A stretch of 64,000 bases of DNA, taken from contig NC_092578.1 in NCBI RefSeq assembly GCF_037975245.1, positions 2,367,001 through 2,431,000 on the forward strand, read 5' to 3'. Origin of the DNA: Apostichopus japonicus (Eukaryota > Echinodermata > Holothuroidea > Aspidochirotida > Stichopodidae). A model generated the notes under the pieces. That model worked only from the letters and a program-made list of their open reading frames with translations. It was not told where the DNA came from and searched no databases. Position numbers and translations under genes: made by a program. Below, one piece after another: positions 12,101-24,066 of the stretch. Within the stretch, counting starts at the first letter, position 1, and the number at the start of each line of letters is the position of its first letter.

Positions 12101-15100
12101 AAACCAACATCATTTAAATTTCAATTTAGCATTTGATTTCATCTTATATTCTTGTTCAAAAGTACATACCTTTAGGGATGAAGTAGCCACTCACATGGGT
12201 ATCAATAGCAGCTGCATGGGGCACACCTAGAACCGATAGGGAACAGTACCTCAAAATCTCCCAGATGACTGCCTCTGTGAAGTAATAACAAAGAAGAAGA
12301 AATAAATAATCATTTATATTGAACTTGAAAAAGCTAGCATCACAAAATATAAGGGATAAAAAGAGAAGAGAAGAGTGGATATGTTAAGCACAGAAAGCAA
12401 CTTTAGAAAAGTAATTAATTTACTTATAGTCTTCTTATTCCTCTATCCACTCATTTCACTTTCATGACAGCTTTGTGTGATTTAATAGTAGTGTGGTGTT
12501 CACTTAACTCCCCTCTCACCTGTCTCCCCTCAACTTATGCACTTTCTCATCTCATCTACCAAAGCTACCAAAGTCGGCCTTCACAGTGTTTCATCAATAG
12601 GGTGGTAAACAAGTAATGGCAACCTTAATTTACTTCAGTATTGAGAGTGATATTTTCATCCCTAAACCCTCCCAAACTTCCCATTCTTTCTCATTTCTAA
12701 CATTCCCTTCGCTTCCTCAATCAGCTGTCTTCGCACAACGTTAGTACTTTCTCTCTAACTCCTTTATAGTGGACTGGTAACATTTTTAGGACTGTACACC
12801 TTTAGTGACCGGTCACTTACAGTCTCACATTGATACCGATACAAATCTACGCTTTTGATAGCCATCTAGCCACTTACAGCACTCATTATGTGTCTGTCTC
12901 AGTTAACACACCTGCATGTATAGAATTACCCTTTAATACCCACTTCCTCTTTACGAATTTCTAAAAAAAAATTCCTGCATCCATCTACTCCACAAATCAT
13001 GAAATGAGGATATGCTGTTTTGAAAATTTTCTGAACATTCTTTTAACACTTTCCATTTATGTAAGAAAACAATAATTGTAAGTAAAATCTACTGCAAAAG
13101 ACAATTACACTTAACCTTGAAAACTGTCGAAATCATGTGGTTTTGTGCTATTTAACGTCCTATAGACATTGCTCGAATTTAAACCGCAGTGTTCATTTGG
13201 GTATAAGAAAGTCTATAGGAGGTTCTAATTGGTTTCCATCACGTTTGTAAAATTGAAATTTCCTCTTTCCAGTTAAAATTATGGAAAGTTGGAAATGCAT
13301 GTGTTTAAGATTTTGCAGACATTTTGTGATGTGGTGAGTGTTGCCATGGAAATAAAAAAGGAAAGTAATCAGAGAAATGCAAAATGGAGGCAACAATTTA
13401 AGCTAAATGCTATCCAGCCCTTTCCATTTTCTGGAATGTCAGGTTGTCGGTTTAGTAGGAACGGGTTTTGTCAATAGAGATCAAACCCGCCCAGAGGGAA
13501 CTGGTAGAACTAGCCAATGAAGACCTTGGGAAGATTGAATGAATAGTCACAACCAGAAATGCCAAACTTAACCTTGGGCCTCTCTCACAGCAGTATGCCT
13601 ATCGTCTCTGACAAGGAACACGCCAGAGGGCTCCCAGCTTGGCATGGAGGCCACCGCGAAGGAAACAACCACCACCACCGTTCTTCCACATCGCAGGAAG
13701 AACAGCACGCTAGGATGTGGTGTAATGTTTGAGCATACATGCAAAATATTGAGTGACATTCTGGTCTGTTGGTTGTTGTTGGATGCTATTATAGCTCATC
13801 TAAAAATTGATGTGTTCAAAGACATGAATATGCATAAGGGGGCTTTTGGTATGATCAACATGTACCCATCATATCCTCTCTCAGATTGCAAACAACCCAT
13901 GTTTGTTTCATCTTAAAAAAGGGTAGTTCAGTAAATTCAGTTTGCTCATTTTCTTGCTATTTATTTTTATTTGAAACGTTTTATGAGAGATAACTGTTTG
14001 TCGTCTCTCTGCTATTGAATATTTGGGAAAGTTAGTTTTATGGAAGAGAGCTGTTTGGCAGGTCTTATATAAATGTTTAAAGACCAGGTGTCAACAAGTA
14101 CTCTTGAAACATCTGTCATTGTCTAGACACTCCAAGTGTCGGGGGTGGGGGGGGGAAGGTGAGGAGGGGACAAGCCTAGTGCCTAGGCACTTGGTTTGTA
14201 CCAAATCCTCTTTATGTGGGATGGATAATGTTCGTGACTATGTAAAATTGTAATAACATTTTGTATTGTAGTTACATGAACATTACATAAACTATAGTTA
14301 TATAGTTACATATACTTTAGTCATATAAAGTATAGTTATATATACTTTAGATACATATAACTATCTAGTTACATGAACTATAGTCCTATAAACTATAGTT
14401 ACATATACTAGAGTTATGTTAGCTATATACTATAGTTATATAAACTATAGTTACATGAACTATAGTCATTTGAACTATAGTAAAATATATTATAGCTATA
14501 TCTACTATAGTTATATAATCTATAGTTACATATACTATAGTTCAATAAACTATAGTTACATCTACTATAGTTATATATACTAGAGTTATATATAAACTAT
14601 AGTTACATATACTATAGTTACATATATACATAGTTACACATACTATAGTTACACATACTTGATATCTTATACATAAACAGGATTCTGTAGTATTGTGCAG
14701 GATTCTGTAGTATTGTGCAGGATTCTGTAGTATTGTGCAGGATTCTGTAGTATTGTGCAGGATTCTGTTCCTTTGAGAATAGCCATTCTCTACTATATAT
14801 GATTAAGAACCAATCAGACTGTTGAAAAACATTCCTCTCCACTGCTGTTTTCCATTTTATTGCCAAATTCATCCCTCTATGTTTAAATGCTACAGTAACA
14901 AATATCATTTGTGTCAATATGAGTTTACACATTGAAGCCCACAGACAAGAAGTCCTTTACAAATCTCTTCATGCTGTCTGTGTATTATGTCATCTTTTTA
15001 ACAATGTTTTGATTGCTAAATGAAGATCACTAGTCTGTCATTGCTATCTGCCTCTCCCTAGCACGTTCAAAACATAATTTATCCCGCTGCGATAGGAATT

Positions 15101-18100
15101 ACCGTGGATGATGGGTAATATGAAAGTACATCAGTGTGATGTCGCTCCGTGAAATTTTGTGTCAAAGCTGCCGACCTATAAATCCGGCACAGTGAGTGCT
15201 AAGTTTGAAGAATGACCTATGGCCCACATAGAACATTGCAATATGAACTGAAATGGATCCTAGGTTTTTCGATATTTTTTCATGTCATTGACTCGAAGAC
15301 AGTGCTGTGTACCTCTACAGTGCTGTAGGGTGTTTTTTATTTCTTTCCGTGGTGAGAACTGTACCATTACTCATGTGGTAACTTACAGTAGCGTTTTTAA
15401 GGAGAAATTGGTAACAAATTATTGTAATTAGCCGTGTTGGCCTACTCCCTGCTGTTTACTTCTTGTGATGGGAAACTGGCTTTTGTACTTTTCACCTTCA
15501 AAGTACTTTTCGCTGTCATTAACTTTTAAAGTACTTTCCAGTTTCGATGGCCTTAACATTGTGCAGAAAACAGCAGGTATTTGTCCATTACATATCAACT
15601 TAGATGTTGGTTAGTATTATCTAATGATATTTAAATGAAAAGCAAAGCTACTTGAGCACTTTCCGTCAATTTACTTTCCTAAGATATCGAACTCCCAAGA
15701 GTTTATCAAGAGACCCCTGAGCTATTGAAATGGAAAGAGACAACGTCTCCCCCTTTTCAATTGGTCAATGACCTAGTAGTGAACCTTGGTATCTCAAGAA
15801 AGTTTACCAAGATCAGCAACATACCTGTTTCATCCCTGTTATAAAGAGGGCGATATTCCAAATTATTACTTTGCTTCTTAAATTGACTTGAATTAAATGT
15901 CATAATAATCATTATTAGAACACAGTTGTTTTTTTGAGTGTTTGTAATTATACTCACAAAAAAAAACATTGTTTTGGAAGGTTTTTGTTACTTTAATTCC
16001 CCAAAATCCTCTGTTGGGTTACTTACGAAGATATGGTAATTTCCTTTTGTTTTCCAGTGATACACGACCATCTTTTCCCAGAGTATTATCCAACTCATCC
16101 TGTAACTTGCTCTGCTTCTTTTGGAAAACAGCCATGTAAAGAAGACTCCACTGCAATGTGTTTGCCATTGTGTCAGTTCCTTGAATTAATAAAAAAATAA
16201 TAATAATATTAATACATGCAAAACAGTCATATATTTAATAGGATCCAAGACAGGAAACGAAACTTGCAGTGAAAAGAGGTAAATAGAATGAATTTGAAAA
16301 TTATCATGAAGAAAATAGAGGGCAGTAGAGCATATTGTTTTGTGATACTATTCTGACAATTAAACTTTCACAGATAGACCAAACTGAGTCGTATCCAGTT
16401 GACTTGTTTCCACAACCAGAGTTTTAGGACATGGTTATATTTGTAAGTGGTTTGGCAGTCTGTGGTGCTCTTGAAACGATTGAATTAACATCATTCCTCT
16501 CTGACCAGTCTCCAATGCATATGCATCTAATCGCAGGAGTGTACAATGGAAGAGAAGTTAACGTTGTGTATATATATTCAAGCTGGACATTGTTTATTGG
16601 CTGTTTAAGCAGCTAGCCTTATTTGAAAAATTCCATCTAATATAAAAAAAATGTTGATCTTATAAGTATCAATGTGCTACATCAGTGTCACAACAAATGT
16701 TTGATTTTTAACTTAAAAGAAAGTGTGTGAAATTGCAATAGACACTTAAATATTCAACATTTGGCCTGCAATACTTTCATATCTACTAACAATAATCTTT
16801 TCTTCTTATTTAGCATTCATGGTACAAGGAATTATTACCATTAACCTGTTAGGACTAATTACCAGCTAACTGCACCATTTTGTGTCACCATATTGCATAA
16901 TGTCAATAAAGAACTGGTATATCCAAATGAGAGGAAAAAGATATTATAGAATAGCACCCTCTACTAATAACCTATTTTTTTTATTGGCTAAACTTTAAAT
17001 TGGGATGTCTCCCTCTATTTTGGAAAGTTGGCCAAGAACAGAAGAGCATTATGTACTGTGACTATACAGCAAGAACAATTAACTAAGTTGCAAGCCAATT
17101 AGAACACCAGAAATTTTGTTCGTTAAAACTGTCTGAACAAATTTCAGATACTGTCCAAATGTGGAGAGTAAAGTGAGGCACTTGTGACATTTGATCACTA
17201 AAATGTGTAGCACTTGTAAATAAAAAGAATGGTTTTTTGCTTTAGTACATTTATCCAAATGCTACAAGTTAACACTGCATAATTTATTTTTTAAGCCTTC
17301 ATTAAGACATGCTATCTACATTATTGGCATTGTAATAATGCATATAGCATGGGTAATTTTTTTTATCAATCATATAATATACAAGTAATATTGGAGACCT
17401 AACTAGGGATTAGACAGATGTGAACCTGGTTTCACAGATGATCACTTGTCTTGAAAAGTACCTAATTTACTCCTGGCTTTGATTATCTAAGTTAATGTAC
17501 AGTTTGAAAAGTGATCATAACAGAGGAGTAGTGTCATACCTGCAAAGAAGATGAGCCACATGTTTGTAATAACATGTTCCGGTGTCAGTACATCGAGAGC
17601 GTCCGAGTTGTTGGAATCAACTGCCTCTTTCGTCGATGCCAGAAGAGCATAGAGCATGTCGGTTACGTTATCCTCTTTGAAATTTGCAACATGTTCAATG
17701 TATTTCTTGGTTAGAATTCTGTCCCTCTTCCCTTTTGCTCTGAAAAGTGCGTTGAACCATTTGTTTGGGAAATGTCTCAGCCAAGGGAAAGCATTGACCG
17801 GGTGTACGGGCGATATCACTTTGATTATTTCCTCGGAATAATCCAATATTTCGCTCAGTTCTGGATCTTTGTTGTTGTAACGCTCGCCGAAGACAAGGTT
17901 ACAGATAATGTTTAAAGAGGCAATGTACAAGTCGAATTGCGGGTCGAACGGTTTACCGCCCCTCTCGTCGATGACCGAGACTAACTCCATGGCTTCCTTG
18001 TGAATCTTTTCCCAGAGGTTAGAACTGTTCATGACCCTAATGGCCTGTTTACATATTGCTGTATGAAGCTGCCATTTGTGTTCGTCTTTACACGTTAGAA

Positions 18101-18425
18101 AGCCCTTCTCTCCTACCAAGTACTGCATACTGAAGAAATCTGGTCGATGCGATATGTGCATGCCTCTGTAAGCTTCCCTTATCAGATGTGCATTGTTCAA
18201 AATCACCACCCTCTGAGAACCCACTTTGAGACTGAAAATGTCGCCGTATCTCTTGGCTAGTTCAATCATGGTGAGATGGGGCGACTTGTAGTCGATGCTG
18301 AGGACGTTGCCTATGAAGGGTATGGAGGTCGGCCCTGGTGGTACTCTCTGAATTCTGTAATCATACTGCTCTTTCAGGTAGTAGAACGCCAGGGCAGTTC
18401 CACAAAGCGATGCCGTAATTAGCAT
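8803..18425 (-). CDS. cytochrome P450, CYP2 clan, CYP17/CYP1-like (join of four coding exons)
   Basis: Coding exons 18425-17540, 16179-16027, 12274-12170 and 9134-8803 (minus strand) total 1476 nt, or 491 residues plus TGA, the usual microsomal P450 length. All three introns are GT-AG and phase 1. Seen in the protein: a short N-terminal hydrophobic anchor (2-17), proline hinge PPGP (29-32), I-helix AGTDT (295-299), K-helix EILR (352-355), PERF (407-410), and heme loop FSTGQRRCMG with ligand Cys436. The FPWL..FPNK and NVTDML segments and the C-terminal part resemble CYP17 and CYP1 relatives. The family is known for NADPH-P450-reductase-dependent monooxygenation at the ER; the substrate cannot be told from sequence. 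The start is the first in-frame ATG after a splice acceptor, with A at -3. Odd point: C-helix W118-Q-L-H-T122 lacks the usual Arg. Confidence 0.93.
9135..12169 (-). other. P450 intron between the last two exons
   Basis: GT-AG intron of about 3.0 kb. The open frames inside (for example 9390-9797 plus, 10123-10332 plus) show no recognisable domain. A CpG-richer patch near 9660-9800 carries a CACGTG E-box (about 9778-9783). On the minus strand it also has a TATAAAT (9757-9751) and a GTAAGT (9702-9697), but the implied exon would be only about 24 nt, so I do not call a promoter. A CAGAGGGCGCT sequence lies near 11930. Confidence 0.7.
12170..12274 (-). CDS. P450 coding exon 3 (gene exon 4): K-helix ExxR
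   Basis: 105 nt coding residues 347-381. The acceptor is a strong pyrimidine tract ending TTCACAG; the donor is AAAG|GTATGT. The peptide contains QAVIWEILRYCSLSVLGVPH, which has the invariant Glu352 and Arg355 of the ExxR motif that stabilises the P450 core, followed by the beta-1 strand region that helps shape the substrate pocket. Phase 1 at both ends. Confidence 0.92.
14285..14665. repeat. AT-rich satellite-like array with about 15-bp unit
   Basis: Repeated copies of a unit close to ACTATAGTTACATAT with variable spacer (some copies 14-17 bp). Each unit contains the self-complementary octamer ACTATAGT, so single strands could fold back at many points. It abuts an unrelated 20-bp array immediately downstream. 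Confidence 0.85.
14678..14768. repeat. perfect 20-bp tandem repeat, about 4.5 copies
   Basis: The unit GATTCTGTAGTATTGTGCAG occurs four times with no mismatch (14681-14760), preceded by CAG and followed by GATTCTGT. The identity of the copies points to a recent expansion and likely length polymorphism. A minus-strand open frame crosses it only because no stop falls in the repeat. Confidence 0.95.
16027..16179 (-). CDS. P450 coding exon 2 (gene exon 3): I-helix to J-helix
   Basis: 153 nt coding residues 296-346. It begins after AATTCAAG, completes Gly296 and reads GTDTMANTLQWSLLYM. The Asp298-Thr299 pair of the I-helix is the oxygen-activation motif of P450s. It ends at CTTC|GTAAGT (GT at 16026-16025). 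Length and phase (1 in, 1 out) fit both neighbours exactly. It was found by frame and splice continuity; it is too short to stand out as an open frame. Confidence 0.92.
16180..17539 (-). other. P450 intron after coding exon 1
   Basis: GT-AG intron of about 1.36 kb, AT-rich. Nothing further recognised on either strand. Confidence 0.8.
17540..18425 (-). CDS. P450 coding exon 1 (gene exon 2): N-terminus to start of I-helix
   Basis: Encodes residues 1-295 plus one base of codon 296. The exon proper begins at about 18458, after a pyrimidine-rich acceptor (TTTGTTTTTCAG), leaving about 33 nt of 5' UTR before the ATG at 18425-18423. The frame reads open through the acceptor, but the extra residues are intron-derived, so MLITAS is taken as the true start. 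The exon carries the membrane anchor, the PPGP hinge, helices A to H, and the FPWL..FPNK segment typical of CYP17/CYP1 proteins. It ends at CAG|GTATGA (GT at 17539-17538) inside the I-helix motif. The open frame continues past the donor only by chance. Confidence 0.93.
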
Positions 18426-21395
18426 CTTAGTCGTTTGGTCGATCTCTGTTAAATTACTCTGAAAAACAAACAAATAGACAAAAAGATATGAAAAATTGAA
18501 AATATGGCGCCATCTCCTAGTACCCTTCCAAATGGTTTACTGCCTTGCTTGGGTGTATTCATACAGAATAAAACGGGAGTAGGGACAAATAGAAAAGATT
18601 TTGACCTTCGTCCAAGACTTGTATATATTTGTTTTCCAATTTAAATAAAGAAAAACAAATTCAAAGTATTAATTTCACCTTAACCTACATTTATGCCACC
18701 AATACTTTCCTCCCTGCCATATTAACCACAGAACTGGTAAAAATATCATCTAGTTTCTCAAACCTTCCTGTTTTAAGTCCTTAGTTTCAAATGGAAGGGT
18801 TCAAACCTTCGGACTGTATTCTGGATGGCACACTTTTCGATGAATATGAGAACGTACTTCCTGACAGGGAAGGAAGCTTAAAGATAAAATTATCAAGTCT
18901 AATGTTACCTGCAAGCATATTTTGTATCTCTTATGACCAATAATATATAATTTTGGCAGATTTGATTGAGTTGATTAATTCTACATATTGAGTTTCTTCA
19001 AACATTGCGTGAACCTTTCATCAATTCAATACACCCATGGATCATCTGGTATGCTCTCTTGATATCTCTTCATTATCATCTCTTGGGAAGGGGCACAATA
19101 GGGGCACAGGTCCATAAGTTATAGGTATCCCTTTACCCCCTTCTAAAATTTATACATAAATTACACACAACATATACTGGACATGTCAAGCTGGATTTGT
19201 CAATTATGTTGGATTTTTTTCTTTATTATTTATTCCTGCTCATGGATATTTCTTTCTATCTGTATCATAAATTTAAAGATAACAATAACCTTTGTATAAA
19301 CTCAATGCCTGTTTGATTTATTAAGTTATTCCTAAGAAGTGGGGGTCCCTGGTTGTGGATGAAGAAACCACAAATATGTAACCTCATATGTCCAATGCAC
19401 CCTCAAGTATTGTTCTTTGAAAGAGCAATTCCCATGGCAACAACTTTTGCCAAATGTAAAAAGCCATTTCTTAAGGCTTTTTATTGTTTTTTGCTGGCAC
19501 ATGACTCTGATAACAAAGCAGGCCAAATCAAGTTCATCTGCCCATTGTCCCTTTCATATTGTCTCTCAAGTTCATTGTCATTTTCAGTCAGTATCATTTT
19601 CAAATTGTTAATAACCTTTGTCTCTTTTGTTTTTTTTTAAACTTTAAAGGTATCATTGCCAACTATTTATCTGGTAACCACTGCCAGTGTGTACTTTTCA
19701 GTAACCTCATGTAACCGTCGATTCTAAATAAATGCGGTTACAAGGCAATGACTTCAAAGCATCATTTTCCAAAATTTGGTTAAAAATTGTCACACTTTTA
19801 GAAAATTGCAATAGCTCCCTCATTTTGGAAGTGGATTCTTTAATTTATTCGTCTTCATCTACGTATGTGTACTAATTGAGTTGAGCTCTCAACTTCTGCT
19901 GTGATCTGTATTTTCCAAATGCTTTTGATAAAACTAGATGGGTTTCATCATTTTTTGTTGTTGTATTTTTCTTGGCAATGGTTCCTTAAGAGCTAAAGTA
20001 ACAAACACTTTAATAACAAACAAGTTACCAGTCAACATCTAAAACTCAAACTAAGATATGTGATCTCAATTACTCACTATCTCCTTTCCACGAAATATTC
20101 ATTCTATTCCTTCATATCTCTGTACCTTGGTGAAATCATGACCTACCTGCACCACATAACATTGTAAGTCTGTGATAACATATAGTTAACACATAGTAAA
20201 CATCTACCAAGGCAATTGCAACATTGAAGTCAGTAGTGAAAGTTCAAGCTGTGATTTTTAAGAGATTGTTACTGGTTAGTGAGTAAGTAAGGTCTATATA
20301 GTGTGTCTATATATTAAGCCTTGATGTAGATTTAAAAGTATAAATGTTTAAATGTAGTTTTTAAATGTATAAAAGGGCATGTATAAAGGACATGTATAAA
20401 ATGAATGAATAAATTAATATTTTAAATTTTAATTGGTTGTTTGGGGCCAATACTGATGACCATTGAATCAGGAATGACCGAGTTGACATTTATCAAAATT
20501 TCAAAACCATTGTTACTAATAATTGGCAAAGAGGGGTGTGGAGCCAGGGGGGGGGGGGATGGTACATATTATTCCTATTAAGTTATTCTTTAAGAGTCTG
20601 TTTTGACATTTTGCCTACTATCAGTTTAATGCAGAGCATGCTAACTTGATAACCTACATTGACCTATTGTTGAGGATGCCAAGCACCAAACATGTTTGAA
20701 ACTAAAATATTGCCTGTCTATTGCAGTCATAGAAAATAACCTTTTAATGATAAAAATGGTGAGGAAATGTTGACCATCTATGTTGGCAGAGAATCCTGTC
20801 ATACACTTTTACGCAGCTTTAGCCATTGATTTGGCAAGCCTGCAACATGATCGGGTAAAAAACATTTTATAACAATAAGTTGTGCAACATCATGATAGTA
20901 ATCCAACATGAATTCCAATTGCTTGAAAGCTGAGATTGTTGAAAATAAAAGGCTTACAATATTTTGCCCAGTTTGACACCTGCTCACCTTTGAACCTACC
21001 AGGTCATAAGAGAAGTCGTCCATCTGCACTACAAACTTTGTCCAAACTATGATTCTTAAGATAGAGAAAAAGCATTTAAGATTTTCAGAGGTTGACCTCT
21101 TCTGACCTTAACAGGGACCTAGTTCTTATAATGGGCATGTCAAGTATGACATTGATCCGCATTCCCCCTTCTTGAGATATTAGGTTTGCTAGTTTTTCAG
21201 ATTTTAAACTTCTGTTGACCTCAAATGAACTTTAACCTCCAGCAAAAACTGTTAACTTGTTATGATTCTTGGGATGAAGAACTCTTTAAGAATTTCACAT
21301 TTTGACTATTTGAAAAAAAAAAGGACATTTTTACAAAAACCATAGGGCATCATACACACACAGACAGATACACGTACATGACATATACATGTACG

Positions 21396-21415
21396 CACAC
21401 ACACACACACACACA
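21396..21415. repeat. (AC)n microsatellite
   Basis: About ten AC units, preceded by CACA-rich imperfect sequence from 21355. Likely polymorphic. Confidence 0.9.
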
Positions 21416-21670
21416 AACCAAATTAACTAGTAACCCAAATTAACTGTCATTTCCATGTAATTAAGTTTATTTATCTTAGAACAAGGTACCATTGTTTAAG
21501 ATGTTATGTTGTTAGATTTACTACTTGAGATACACAATAGACTTAGACTTCATTCTGTAGGGTTTCCATTGTGTCTTCCATGCTACTATAAATGTCTAAC
21601 CCCTAACCCTGGAATCAGCCAACATTCACATCTCTTTAATAATTACTAACCTTATATCACATTTGCAGTT

Positions 21671-21704
21671 CCCTCTCTCTCTCCCCCTCTCTCTCTCTCT
21701 CTCC
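21671..21704. repeat. (CT)n microsatellite
   Basis: CT repeats interrupted by a short C run, about 34 bp. Confidence 0.9.
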
Positions 21705-22948
21705 GAACCAAAAGCCCTTCCTCAGAAACATTTCCACCTTTAAACACCAGTTTCTCAGAAATTTCTAGAAATTCCCTCTTCAGACCACAACATTGCAACA
21801 CATCTATCGGAAAACATTTCGTCTAAGTTGCAATCTCTAACGTTCAGCGCATCCCTTGTATCGCTGCATAATAAGAGTTCAGCTACTCTCAGCAATGTTA
21901 ATGTGATGTCTGTTTATCCTCATCCAATCAAAACCTTCATGATAATTAGGTCATAAGTTCATTTCGTTTAATGTCCAAATGTAACCAGACAGCATGGTGC
22001 TACAAAGATTGATGAAAAGTGCAAGAATTACTAGATCAACAGGTCAAGAAATATTCTTGGTGATAGTTTGGTTTTCGCCTCTTGTCAGATTTATGAATTG
22101 CTTTATTTAAACGAAGCCGGGGAAACATATTTTGCAATACAAGCGGGCGGCTGATGTGCATTACGTCTAGTGACTCGATGCAAAGCGGACTTTGACAGGG
22201 TCGTCTCTACCAAAAGTTGATCTTTTCTTACTTTCTCTGTTTAGAACGGGTCTAATTATATGCATTGATAACATTCAGAAACCACTGTGAGAAGTTCAGG
22301 ACTACTAGTGATGCTTACAAATCAAACTTAATTACTGGTTTCCATGAATGTATAGCACCAAACCAATAATATTCATTTTTTCCCTGGATATGTGGTTGAT
22401 TGTTATAATTTTCTCCAATAATAGGGGGAAAAAAAAAACCTTTCAGACCAAAGTTATTTGAACTATTTGACCTTTTGCTGAAGTTTGGTTGTACTTTTTT
22501 TCTTTTCTTTTTTTATGTGGCAAACAGTCCCAGTTATGAAAAATATCATGGACTCCCGTTTTATGTTATTCACGTTAAAAAGCTCTTTGGCTTCCATTGG
22601 ATCATGCAAGTAACGAACAGAAAGATTATGTTATAATACAAGTCATTCCTGAAATTAAAACTCCACGGGATTTGTTTTTCTAACAAACGAGGTTTAGTTA
22701 CATCCATATATAATTCCAACTTACTGCTGTTATTCAGACCAGGAATAAACTTATCTCTTGTCTATGTCTATTGTTTGAACAGTTCCTCGTTTTCTGTACA
22801 GTAGCACACTGATGCGAACTCACACAGGGACTGAATTCATAATGTAAGAACTTGTAAACCGCAAGACCCAACAGTAGGCTGTTCGCTCCGCATGCTAGCG
22901 GAAACTCAAACATCCTTGTACGATATAATTGGATTGCTGGTGGGGCTT

Positions 22949-22970
22949 ACACGTCGCCATCTTCAGAAAC
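22949..22970 (-). other. candidate alternative 5' exon edge (AAGATGGCGAC plus splice donor)
   Basis: On the minus strand AAGATGGCGAC (22963-22953), the YY1-type element often found at transcription starts of TATA-less genes, is followed two bases later by GTAAGC (22950-22945). Joining this ATG to the P450 exon would meet a stop immediately, so if used it would be a 5' UTR exon or belong to another transcript. Weak evidence, motif only. Confidence 0.2.
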
Positions 22971-23626
22971 AATGATTTCAACCGCTTCCCCTTCCCCTGG
23001 TCCCCCCCCGAATTGGACGGGTGTGGGGGGAGTATAAAATTTCATAGCCCAGAGTCTTCTGTTCCTGTGTGTGTAATTCCCTTCCCTACCAAAAGTGTGT
23101 AGTGGGGTTGTGCCTGTTTTGTATTAATAGTATTGGTGGAGTTGATTCCAGACAGACTCTGTTTTATTTTCCATTATAAAACCCTCCACATCTGATTGTT
23201 ATGGACTGGTAAGTTCAGGTTACTATTTGACTCTGAACAGGATGCTGTAAAAGTCTAATTGGAAAACTAGGTTGATTCCATGCACCATAGTCCATGAATA
23301 GACGTTCTATTGAATGAATTATACAAATAAAATAAAACCTATACAAACCAGCATTTAGGGTTGATATTCCTTCTCGGCAAAATATCTTGCTTAGTTGCAG
23401 TTCCCATTGTACCAATATTCTTGAGTAACCTCAGGATTTTTTGGCTTTGTTATTAATTACACTTAAGGTAAAAAGTGTTGTGGCTGTTAAATCAATATAT
23501 CAGGACTATAAAACAACATCAGAGTTTAGTAGTTTACACTATATGCATAACTGTAATCTTTTGTGATATACACACTAAGGAAGAGAAATGTATGTCAAAT
23601 CAGTGATATTTTGAGTGAATTTAACC

Positions 23627-23933
23627 ACCTCCCACCTTTCTACCAATTAGCATTACTGGGTGGAACTCAGTTTACCTATCTCCCACCTTTCTACCATTTA
23701 GCATTACTGGGTGGAACTCATTATACCTCCCGCCCACCTTTCTACCATTTAGCATTCCTTGGTGGAACTCAGTTTACCAACCTCCCACCTCTCTACCTTT
23801 TAGCATCACTGGGTGGACTTAAGTTTACCCACTTCCCACCTCTTTACCTTTTAGCATTACTGGGTGGAACTCAGTTTATCTATCTCCCACCTCTCTACCA
23901 TTTAGCATTTGCTGAGTGGAACTCATTTATCCT
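23627..23933. repeat. 51-bp minisatellite, about six copies
   Basis: Units begin with CTCCCACCTTTCTACCATTT or close variants and carry a GCATTACTGGGTGGAACTC core. Copies start near 23628, 23679, 23730, 23781, 23832 and 23883. With a period of 51 (17 codons) the plus strand stays open for about 150 codons, with repeats like LPPFYHLALLGGTQFTY. The frame lacks an early ATG and lies in a probable intron, so it is not called coding. Confidence 0.9.
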
Positions 23934-24046
23934 GTCCAAGTCACTATTGTTTCCTTATACACTTTTGAGATATTGCCTGCATTCTAACACCAAATTAAGC
24001 CGGTATTTTCATGATTAAAGGTCATCAGTTTTGCCTCTTCCACCAG

Positions 24047-24066
24047 CCCCCCCCCCCCAAAAAAAA
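24047..24066. repeat. C(12)A(8) tract
   Basis: A run of 12 C joined directly to 8 A. One of several such oriented tracts in the window. Confidence 0.95.

Larger units (their letters stand above)
12275..16026 (-). other. P450 intron with two tandem arrays and a GC-richer island
   Basis: GT-AG intron of about 3.75 kb. It holds the 15-bp AT-rich array and the perfect 20-bp array listed separately, plus a CpG-containing island at about 13570-13730. That island is open on both strands and on plus starts after CTCTCTCACAG, but matches nothing I recognise. No other gene was seen. Confidence 0.7.

Noticed and set aside
17487-17539. Downstream extension of P450 coding exon 1
   Set aside because: Continues past the CAG|GTATGA donor; the true continuation is the GTDT exon at 16179.
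18426-18473. Longer P450 N-terminus starting at 18473
   Set aside because: That start is a TTG inside the polypyrimidine tract of the intron; the first ATG is at 18425.
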